Below, piece after piece: positions 33,287-42,300 of a stretch of 64,000 nucleotides of DNA. Made by a program: the position numbers and the translations under genes. Source of the DNA: Sva-07 sp963715285 (GTDB taxonomy: Bacteria > Actinomycetota > Acidimicrobiia > Acidimicrobiales > Ilumatobacteraceae). Under the pieces are notes generated by a model. That model was not told the DNA's origin. It saw only the letters and a list, made by a program, of their open reading frames with translations, and did not search any database. Position 1 is the first letter of the stretch. Each line of letters starts with the position of its first letter. Where the stretch lies: NCBI GenBank assembly GCA_963715285.1, contig CAVQRU010000006.1, positions 53,257-117,256 on the forward strand, written 5' to 3'.

Positions 33287-33949
33287 ATGTACGCCGTCGC
33301 CACGTTCCTGGTCGTCGCTGTGATCACGGTCGCGTTCACGAAGCTGGCGACCGGCGCACTGATCGCCACGGGGGTTCCTCCGGAGGCGGCGGCGTTCCAG
33401 GCTCGTTCGGCGTTCAGCGCCGCCGGGTTCACGACCACCGAGGCGGAGAACGTCGTCAACCAGCCGGTGCGACGCCGGATCATCGGAACCACCATGCTCG
33501 TCGGGAGCCTCGGTACGCCGACGTTGGTCGTCACGGTGCTCCTGGGGATCGTCGCGCCCGGCCCTGGTTCGACCACGATGCGCGTGCTGGTGACGCTCTC
33601 GGGGGTGTTCCTCCTCGTGATGGCGTTGACGAACAGGCCCGTGACGCGTTGGTTGGTCGGCGTCGGGCAGCGCTACGTCCAGCGGCATCTGGTCCCGGCC
33701 CTGTCGGAGCAGCGTGAGAACCTGTTGATGCTCTCCGAGGACTTCGCAGTCCAGTCGGTGCGACTCGATGCCTCGGTCGAGGAGGCGAGGAGTCTGAGGG
33801 GGATGGCCCATGCACTACCGGGCCTCACGGTGCTCGGCGTTCGCCGCGGCGCCGACTTCTTCGGTGAACCGCCCGTCGACATCGACCTCCTGGAGGGCGA
33901 CGAGCTGATCCTGTACGGCCGGACCGCCGACGGTGCGGTGACGTCGTGA
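33287..33949 (+). CDS. Membrane protein with C-terminal TrkA-C-like (RCK_C) domain
   Basis: 220 residues. Helices at the N-terminus (AVATFLVVAVITVAFTKLA), around 70-95 (TTMLVGSLGTPTLVVTVLLG) and around 105-120 (VLVTLSGVFLLVMALT), with a segment FQARSAFSAAGFTTTEAENVV between that resembles a half pore loop of K+ transporters. The C-terminal 70 residues (SVRLDASVEEARSLRGMA to LLEGDELILYGRTAD) look like TrkA-C, a small-ligand regulatory domain. Possibly ion-transport related; no full channel is seen. It overlaps the next gene by GTGA. Confidence 0.85.
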   Translation: MYAVATFLVVAVITVAFTKLATGALIATGVPPEAAAFQARSAFSAAGFTTTEAENVVNQPVRRRIIGTTMLVGSLGTPTLVVTVLLGIVAPGPGSTTMRVLVTLSGVFLLVMALTNRPVTRWLVGVGQRYVQRHLVPALSEQRENLLMLSEDFAVQSVRLDASVEEARSLRGMAHALPGLTVLGVRRGADFFGEPPVDIDLLEGDELILYGRTADGAVTS

Positions 33950-34143
33950 ACCGGATCCTGGGTGTCGTCGCCGCGGCGCTGCTCGCGGTGACCGTGGCGG
34001 CGTGCAGTGATTCGTCGGGGCCGGACACGCCACCGGGGCTCGAACGCATCGACGGCCCGGCCCAGGTCGATCCGTCGTTCGATCCGTTCGCCACCTCGCC
34101 GTCCGGTCCGCCGTCGTCGCGGGTCGCGGACGACGGAGGCTGA
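33946..34143 (+). CDS. Very small lipoprotein, unknown function
   Basis: 65 residues: signal peptide MNRILGVVAAALLAVT with lipobox VAAC (Cys about residue 20), then a Pro/Asp/Ser-rich tail with no fold apparent. GTG 33946 overlaps the stop of the membrane-protein gene, so it is translationally coupled to it and may be its extracytoplasmic partner. It ends 29 bp before tdk. Confidence 0.7.
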   Translation: MNRILGVVAAALLAVTVAACSDSSGPDTPPGLERIDGPAQVDPSFDPFATSPSGPPSSRVADDGG

Positions 34144-34172
34144 GACGCTCGCGGGTAGGGTCGGCGACCGAC

Positions 34173-34772
34173 ATGGCGTCCCTCCGATTCAGCTTCGGCA
34201 CCATGGGCTCCGGCAAGAGCACCGTGGCGCTGCAGATCCACCACAACCTGTCGAACCGCCAGCTCTACGGGCTGCTGCTCACGACGCTCGACCGGGAAGG
34301 TCGGCAGGTGACGAGCCGCTTGGGGGTCGCCGCACCCGCGATCGAGGTCACCCCCGAGCTCGACCTGCACGCTCTCGCGGTCAAGTACTGGCCGATCCAC
34401 TACATCATCTGCGACGAAGCCCAGTTCTACACACCCGAGCAGTGCGATCAGCTGGCCCGCGTCGTCGACGAACTCGACGTGGACGTCTATGCGTTCGGTC
34501 TGCTCACCGACTTCCGCGGCCATCTGTTCGAGGGCACGCGACGGATGTTGGAGATCGCCGACGAGCACACACCTCTGCAGGTGGAGGCGCGGTGCTGGTG
34601 CGGCGCCCGTGCGACACACAACGCCCGCGTGGTCAATGGCGACGTGGTGTACGAGGGCGACACGGTCGTGGTGGGCGATACGAACATTCACGAGGCCCCG
34701 CTGTTCGGCGACTCGGTGCGCTACGAACTGCTCTGCCGGGCCCACTTCCGCGCCGGCGACCTCGGCGCCTGA
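34173..34772 (+). CDS. tdk: Thymidine kinase
   Basis: Salvage enzyme that phosphorylates thymidine. The 199-residue type II TK has the P-loop FGTMGSGKSTVAL, the Walker B IICDEAQFYTPEQCDQL with catalytic Glu, VYAFGLLTDFRGHLFEG (lasso/DNA precursor site) and a Cys pair in ARCWCGARATHNAR. The second pair of the structural zinc site is only partly present (LLCRAHF, one Cys), so zinc binding may be altered. Its stop and that of the convergent next gene sit in a short inverted repeat (CTGAGG/CCTCAG, 34769-34784). Confidence 0.94.
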   Translation: MASLRFSFGTMGSGKSTVALQIHHNLSNRQLYGLLLTTLDREGRQVTSRLGVAAPAIEVTPELDLHALAVKYWPIHYIICDEAQFYTPEQCDQLARVVDELDVDVYAFGLLTDFRGHLFEGTRRMLEIADEHTPLQVEARCWCGARATHNARVVNGDVVYEGDTVVVGDTNIHEAPLFGDSVRYELLCRAHFRAGDLGA

Positions 34773-34780
34773 GGACCGCC

Positions 34781-35200
34781 TCAGCGGCGGTCGCTGTAGG
34801 CCTCGGTGAGGAGGTCGCGGAGGGCGTCGTCGACCTGGTCGGGGGTCGCAACGTTTGCGGTGTGCCAGTACTTGGTGCCGTACCGGTTGACCTTCCGGGT
34901 GATGGTGGGGTGATGCGCTTCTCGACGCAGCCCGAACGACACGGCGACCCAGTGCTGCATCGGGCGTAGTTCGGCGAACTTGCGCGGGTTCTTCAGGAAG
35001 ATGCCGACCGACACGATGTCCGCGTGCACCGGCCCGAGCGTCTCGAGATGGGCCATCACCGCGTCGAACACCGGCCGCTCGTGGGTGGGGCCGGTCTCGA
35101 AGTACTCCTCGAGCGAGAGCCCGGGTGCGCAGTCGTGGCTCTGACCCGTGCGACCGAACACCCGGGCGCACTCGGGGCAGGTCCAGCCGATCGTGGTCAT
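34781..35200 (-). CDS. DUF5655-like protein
   Basis: 139 residues. A Cys/His N-terminal knuckle (WTCPECARVFGRTGQSHDC) is followed by a domain with YFETGPTHERPVFDAV, DIVSVGIFLKNPRKFAELRP, WVAVSFGLRREAHHP and TPDQVDDALRDLLTEAY. It resembles the DUF5655 family of small proteins of unknown role. ATG 35200 overlaps the stop of the cyclase gene (ATGA), so it is the last gene of the histidine-kinase/cyclase operon; a regulatory link is inferred from context only. Confidence 0.8.
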   Translation of the reverse strand: MTTIGWTCPECARVFGRTGQSHDCAPGLSLEEYFETGPTHERPVFDAVMAHLETLGPVHADIVSVGIFLKNPRKFAELRPMQHWVAVSFGLRREAHHPTITRKVNRYGTKYWHTANVATPDQVDDALRDLLTEAYSDRR

Positions 35201-36318
35201 CCGAGGGCGGTGACCTCGTGGATCGGGACCGGTCGGCTGAGGCCCTTGAACTCCACGTCGCCCATCGGCATCGCGTCCACGCGATCCTCGACCGCGGCAA
35301 CGACCTTGTTGGTCACGAGGATCTGCCCGCCGGCGGCGATGGCGCACACTCGCGCCGACAGGTTCACGACGGTACCGATCGCCGTGTACTCGGTGCGGCC
35401 GTCGAAGCCGATCTCGCCGCACGTCGCGTAGCCCACGGCGATGCCGATGCCGAGTTCGAGGTCGTGGCCCCGCCGCTTCCATTCGGCGGAGAGTTTGGCG
35501 GTGCGGTCACGCATGGCGACGGCGAGGCGTACGGCGTTCCAGGCGGGATCGTCGAGCTTGACCGGGTCGTTGAAGAAGACGAGCATCCCGTCGCCGGTGA
35601 ACTGGGCGATCGTGCCCTCGTGCTCGAAGATCATCGGCCCGACCGCGTGATGGAACTCGCGCAGGACGTCCATCACCTCCTCGGGCTCGGCAGTCTCGGA
35701 GAAGGCAGTGAAACCCCGGAGGTCGCAGAAGAACGCAGTGATCTCTCGCCGATGGCTCGCCAGGATCTCGTCCCCGCCCACGGCCAGGGCCTCGGCGAGT
35801 TGGGGGCTGACGAAGCGGCGCAGGCTGTTCAGTCGCTCGACCTCGGCCACCTTCTCGTCGACCCGCTCCGCAAGGTGTTCGTTGAGCTGCTGGAGCTCGT
35901 CGGTCATGCGCTTCTTGTCGAGGCACGCGCCGAGTCGGGCGTGGAGCAGCACGGGGTCGAATGGCTTGGGGAGGTAGTCCTCGGCGCCGAGCCCGATGCA
36001 CTGGATGATCGAGGCCATCTCCTCCACACCGGAGATCACGATGAACGGGATCGCCTTCAGCCGGTCGTCGCCGGCTCGGTGCTCGAGCAGGCCGTAGCCG
36101 TCCATCTCGGGCATCTCGATGTCGGTCAGCACGATGTCGATGGCATGCTCACCGAGCGCATCGATCGCTTCGAGGCCGTTGCCCGCCTCGATCACGGCGT
36201 GGCCGAGACGTCCGATCGACATCGAGAGCAGCTGGCGGTTCAAGGGGTCGTCATCGACGACGAGCACGGTCGCGGGACTGTTCGCAGCTCGCGCAGTGAG
36301 GGAGGGCACGTCATTCAT
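35197..36318 (-). CDS. Response regulator with class III adenylate/guanylate cyclase output
   Basis: 373 residues. The receiver domain (VLVVDDDPLNRQLLSMSI; phospho-acceptor Asp66 in IVLTDIEMPEMDG; Lys in YLPKPFDP) is followed by a coiled-coil linker (DELQQLNEHLAERVDEKVAEVERLN) and a cyclase homology domain: ITAFFCDLRGFTAFSE and FTGDGMLVFFNDP supply the two metal-binding Asp residues, with AVGYATCGEIGFDGRTEYTAIG later. It would make cAMP or cGMP when phosphorylated. The upstream kinase gene overlaps by ATGA and ends in an HPt domain, so this is the likely phosphorelay target. Nucleotide specificity is unresolved. Confidence 0.95.
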   Translation of the reverse strand: MNDVPSLTARAANSPATVLVVDDDPLNRQLLSMSIGRLGHAVIEAGNGLEAIDALGEHAIDIVLTDIEMPEMDGYGLLEHRAGDDRLKAIPFIVISGVEEMASIIQCIGLGAEDYLPKPFDPVLLHARLGACLDKKRMTDELQQLNEHLAERVDEKVAEVERLNSLRRFVSPQLAEALAVGGDEILASHRREITAFFCDLRGFTAFSETAEPEEVMDVLREFHHAVGPMIFEHEGTIAQFTGDGMLVFFNDPVKLDDPAWNAVRLAVAMRDRTAKLSAEWKRRGHDLELGIGIAVGYATCGEIGFDGRTEYTAIGTVVNLSARVCAIAAGGQILVTNKVVAAVEDRVDAMPMGDVEFKGLSRPVPIHEVTALG

Positions 36319-39300
36319 CCTGGCCCACCGAACCGGGTGAGCGCGTCTGTGGCCTGCTCGAAGGCGGTGGCAATCGCTGTCACCTGGTCGTCGAGGTCGT
36401 CGATCGACCCGGCCCTGGCTTGGGCTTCGAGGCCCGAGCATCGGTCGGCGAGGTCGACAGCGCCGAAGCTGGCGGCATTCGACTTGAGCGTGTGCGCGAA
36501 CCGGGTGACGTCGGCGACCTTGCCGGCACCCGCTGCATCGACGAGTTGGGCGAGGGTGCTGGCGCCGTTGCTCGCGAACGAGGCGATGAGCTGGCCGAAC
36601 GCTGCATCGTCAGGTGCGATCGCGCGAAGCCGGTCGAGTGCCACCTCGTCGATCGCGGTCTCCGCGGCGTGCACATCTTCGTCCTGAGTGGTGGCGGCCG
36701 AACGGGCGGCGCCATCCGTTGCGGGTGTCGCCCCCGGTTCGGACGGTGCGTCCGCTCCGGCGGACCGCTGCGGCGTTGCTTCCAGTGCGGCAGCGAGTTC
36801 CTCCGGTCGGATCGGCTTCGCGAGGTAGTCGTTCATCCCTGCGTCGAGACACGCCTCGCGGTCGCCCTGCATCGCGTTGGCGGTCATCGCCACGATGTGG
36901 ACCTCGCCAGGGCTTCCATCGGGCGAAGCGTGCTCGGCCCGGATGCGGCGGGTCGCTTCGAGGCCGTCCATCTCGGGCATCTGGACGTCCATCAAGACGA
37001 CGTCGTAGGGCAACTCGCGGACCGATTCGAGTGCCTCGAGCCCGTTGGAGGCGATGTCGGCGCGGTAGCCCATCGACTCGAGCACGAGGATGGCGATCTG
37101 CTGGTTGACCGTGTTGTCCTCGGCCAGCAGGATCCGCAGCGGATGCCGCTCGCCGAGTTTGGTCTCCGGCGCACCGCCGTCGTCCGTGCTCGGTTCGTCG
37201 CCGGCTCCGAGGACGTCGGCGTCGGTGAGGACCGAGACGAGCATGTCGAAGAGCTGCGATTGCTTCACTGGCTTGGCGAGCACGCCGGAGAACACCGGAT
37301 CGGTCGCCTCGGCGCCTCCGAGGGAGGTGTAGAGCACGAGCGGGAGTTCCGGGCGCACGGCGCGGAGCCGGTTGGCGAGTTCGAGGCCGTCCATGGCCGG
37401 CATGTGCATGTCGAGGATCGCGAGGTCGTACGGATCTCCCTGCTCGACGCTGGCGAGCGCTGCGGGACCGCTGTCGAACGACTGGCAGTGCAGGCCCCAG
37501 GCCTCGGTCTGCAGGTCGAGGATGCGGCGATTGATCGCGTTGTCGTCGACGACGAGGATGTGCTTGCCGGTCAGCTCGGCCGGGATCCCGGCTGCGGCTC
37601 GGCGCGACGGCACATCGGCGGGCTCGGCGACGATCGTGAAGTGGAAGGTCGCGCCCTCGCCTTCGACGCTCTCGACCCACATCGTGCCGCCCATCAGTTC
37701 GGCGAGTCGCTTGCTCACGGCGAGCCCGAGGCCCGTGCCGCCGTACTTGCGGGTGGTCGACGAGTCGAGCTGGCTGAACTCCTCGAACAGCCGGTGCGCC
37801 CGATCGACAGGGATGCCGATGCCCGTGTCGCGAACAGTCAGCTTGATCTCGTGCGTCCGGTCGCCAGGCTCGACGGTCATCACGACCTCGCCGACCTCGG
37901 TGAACTTCACGGCGTTCGCGAGCAGGTTGACCATCACCTGGCGGAGCCGGGTGACGTCGCCGTTCACACCGTCGGGCACGGCGGGGTCGATCAGGAACGC
38001 GAGCTCCAGTCCCTTGCGAGCGGCCGGTTCGGTGACCAGGTCGAATGCCGACTCGACGCAGGCCCGCAGATCGAACGGGTTGACCTCCAGCTCGAGGCGG
38101 CCGGCGTCGATCTTCGAGAAGTCGAGGATGTCGTTGATGATCCCGAGCAGCGACTCGCCGCTGGAACGGATGATTTCGGCGAACTCGCGCTGGCGGGGCT
38201 GCAGGTCGGTGTCGAGCAGGAGCCCGCTCATCCCGATCACCGCGTTCATCGGCGTGCGGATCTCGTGGCTCATCGTCGCCAGGAACGACCCCTTCGCAGC
38301 ATTGGCCTCCTCGGCGAGGCGGGTCTGCTCTTCCAGCTGCGTGAAGAGGTTCGCGTTGGAGACGGCGATCGAGGCTGCGTCGGCGAAGGCCTGGACGATG
38401 CGGCCGTGACGTGGTTCGAAAGGACGAACCTCGGCCCGATTGACGTTGATCTGGCCATAGTGGACACCGTCGACGAACATCCCGGCACTCACGATGCTCC
38501 GCGAGGGTGACTCCGTGGCGGTCGGGTAGAGCGGCGCTGCGTCGTCGATGAACAGCGGCTGCCGGAAATCGAGGTTTCGAGGAATCGGAAACCGCAGTCC
38601 GACGTCCTCGCGCAGCGTCGTACTGCTCACGTCGATCACCACGAACTCATCGCCTTCGCGCACCATGATCCCGGCCCGGTCGGCATCGCAGAGGCGCGAT
38701 GCCTGGCCGACGATGCCGGCGAACACCGCATCGAGGTCGCCGGGGTTCTCGCTGATCAGTTCCAGGATCTGCGAGGTGGCCGTCTGCAACTCCAGCGACT
38801 CCGACAGGTCGTTGTTGCGTTCCTCGATTTCGCGGAGCAGGCGGGCGTTCTCGACGGCGATCGCCGCCTGATCGGTGAACGCCTCCAGGAGGGCGATCTC
38901 GTCGGCGGCGTACCCACCTGCGGCCGCGCGGGTGAAACCGATCGCGCCGATGACCTCGCCGCCGCGCTTCATCGGTACCGACAGGGCGCTGGCTCCCATT
39001 CGGCGAGCGGGCGAGTCGGCGAATCGAGCCGCCGATTCGTTCTCCCAGTCCCGGATGTGGATCGTCTCGCCTCGCAGCACCGCCGCTCCCGAGATCGACG
39101 TGTCGTCGACCGGTACCGCCCGGCTGCCGACCCGGTCGGGCTCGATCGGGATCGGTCCGGCAATGGCCGACAGGATCAAGTCGTCGCCGTCACGGACGAC
39201 AACCAGTGCGCCCGATCCGTCGCACAATCGGTCGGCGTGGTGGGCGACCATGTCGAACACCGGTTGCAGATCGAGACGAGCCGTGCTGACGGTGTCGAGA

Positions 39301-42300
39301 ACCTCCGTCATCGCCGTCTGGCGTTCGAGCGCTGCGTCGAGGTCGTTGAACAATCTCGCGTTGGCGACGGCGATCGCCGCTTGGTCGGCGAACGCCTGCA
39401 GGACCTTGGTCTGGCTCGCGTCGAACGGTCGGACCTGGCCTCGCCGGAGGTGGATGGTGCCGAGCCATTCGTTGTCGCGCATGAGGGCGACGGCAGCCCA
39501 GCTCCGGCCCTCGGGGAGTTGTGAACGCGCCGATGCGGGCGCGATGGTCTGGTAGTCGTCCATGAAGACCGGCGCGGCTTCGTCTCGGGCGCGTCGGTCC
39601 ATGATTGCCGTCCTCGCGGCCACCGGGTACGTGGCCCCGACCACGCCGGCCGTGTGGTCGTCGGCGGACGCGGCGATCGTCAACTCGTCGCCGTTGACGA
39701 GCACGGCGAGTCCGCCGTCGGCGTCGCACAACGCGGCTGCCTTCCTCATGATGCCTTCGAGGACGGTCTCGAGATCACCCGGATGAGCGCTGATCAGTCG
39801 GAGCACGTCGCTCGTCGCAGTCTGCAGCTCGAGCGATTCCGACAGGTCGGCGTTGCGTTCCTCGATCTCCTGCAGGAGGCGGGCGTTGTCGATGGCGATG
39901 GCTGCCTGGTCGGCGAAGGCGCTCAACAGCGAGACCTCCGCGTCCGTGTAGCCGCCGACTTCCTTCCGAGAAAAGGCGAGGACGCCTGACACCTCACCGT
40001 TGCGCACGATCGGGATGATGAGCCCGCTCTTGGCGCCCCCCTCGCGCATGGGCATGTTCGGGTATCGCTCGCCCTCGGCGTCGATGTCCTTGAGGTGCTT
40101 GATCTCGGCGCTCTGCGCTGCATGGCCGGCGAGGGAGTCCGCGTCGATCGGGAGTCGCAGTGCAAGCAAGCGGTCGGCTTGGTCGTCACGGCCGCTCTGC
40201 GCCACCACCTGCAGTTCGTCACCATTGCGTACGAAGATGGTTGCACCGGTTCCGGAGCAGAGTCGGTTGGCATGGTGGGCAACCGCATCGAAAACGGGTG
40301 CGAGGTCGGCCCGCGATGTGCTGACGGCATCGAGGACGTCGGTCATGGCGGTCTGGCGTTCGAGGGCGGCGTCGAGGTCGTTGAAGAGTTTGGCGTTGGC
40401 GACGGCGATGGCGGCTTGGTCCGCAAAGGCCTGCAGGATGGTGGCCTGCCTTTCGTCGAACGGTCGCACCTCGAACCGGCCGAGGTTGATGTTGCCGATC
40501 CACTGGTCATCGTTGAACAACGGCAGGGTGACCACCGACCTGACGCCGGCTCGCTGGCTCTTCTCCTCGTTGTCACCGCCAGCCAGGAGAGGAAGGATGT
40601 CATCGTTGAAGTAGGGCGCCTTGCGCCGAGCACTGATGCTGAACAACGTCTTCGCACTCGCCGGTGAAGTGTCGCCGAGGTACACGTGCGACCCGTCCTG
40701 CTGGCGGACCTCCGCTTCGCAGCGGAGTTCGTCGCCGTGCTTCAGCCAGAGCAACCCCGTCTCGGCCTCGCACAGTGCGGCAGCTCTCGTGATGATCCCT
40801 CCGAGCACGACGGTCAGGTCTCCCGGATTCGCGCTGATCAACTGAAGGATCTCGCTCGTGGCGGTCTGCAGTTCGAGCGACTCCGACAGGTCGATGTTGC
40901 GTTCCTCGATCTCGCGCAGCAGGCGGGCGTTGTCGACGGCGATAGCAGCTTGGTCGGCGAATGCCTGGAGCAGTGAGATCTCGCTGTCGTTGTAGCCGCC
41001 GGCCGCAGTTCGCGCGAACGTGATGACCCCGACCGTGTCGCCCCGCCGCCGCATCGGGAGGGCGAGCAGCGTTTTCGCGCCGGAGTCTCGTGCGCGGGAG
41101 TTGGGATAGCGATGGGCGGGGACCGCGTCCCAGTCAGGGATGTGGACCGACTGGCCGGTCAGGTACACGGTGCCGGACGTCGAGGAGTCGTCATCGATGG
41201 TTTGCGGAGCGCTCAAGTCGCCCAGATAGTCCCTGGCCGCCGAGTCGGGACTCGTCGGGCCGGCGGCCGCCATGGTCCGCAGCTCCGTCTCGTCGCGGAC
41301 CGAGATGAATGCGACGGTGTCGTCGGAGAGCCGTTGGGCGTGGTCGACGATGCGATCGAACACCGGCTGGACGTCGAGTCGGGCCGTGCCGACGGCTTCC
41401 AGGACGTCGGTCATGGCGGTCTGGCGTTCGAGGGCGGCGTCGAGGTCGTTGAACAGCCGTGCGTTCGAGACGGCGAGCGACGCCTGGTCGGCGAACGCCT
41501 GGAGGATCTTGAGTTCGGCGTCGTCGAAGGGACGCACCTCCGGCCTCACGATGTTGATGTTGCCGATCCACTCGGCCTCGCTGAACAGCGCAACGGTGGC
41601 GTAGCTCCGCGAATTCGGGAACGTCTCGGCGAGTTCGGGGGCGATGACGTGGAGATCGTCGAATGCCAGCGCGGTGTTGCTCGTGGCAGCGTGCGTGTTG
41701 ACGTTGCCGTCGTCGGCGGGGAACTCCATCCCGATCGCCATGTCGAGTTCCGAGTCGATCTTCGCTGCGGAGAGCCGGAGCACCGGCCCGTCCTTCAGGA
41801 GGACGCTGCCGAAGGGAGCGTCGCACAGGTCAGCGGCCTTCGTCACGATCGCGTCGAGCACGGTCGTCAGATCGCCGGGGTGGGTGCTGATCAGTCGCAG
41901 CGCCTCCGACGTCGCCGTCTGGAGCTCCAGCGACTCGGTCAGTTCGCTGTTGCGTTCCTCGATCTCGCGGAGGAGTCGAGCGTTGTCGACGGCGATCGCT
42001 GCCTGATTGGCGAACGCCTGGAGGAGCGACAGCTCGTCGTCGGTGTAGCCACCGGGCTCGACCTTCGAGATGTTGCAGACGCCGACCACCTCACGGTTGC
42101 GCAGCAGCGGGAGCGACAGCGTGCTCCGGCGCCCCCATGTCCTCATGGCGGTGTCGGGGTACCGATCCGGAGGTACCTGGTGCCAGTCGCGGATGTGCAC
42201 CGGCTGGGCAGTGCGGCAGGCCTCGGACATCGGGATGTCGTCGTCGATCGACCAGGATCGCCCGATCAGGTAGGCGCGTGCCTCGTCGTGGTCCTCGAAG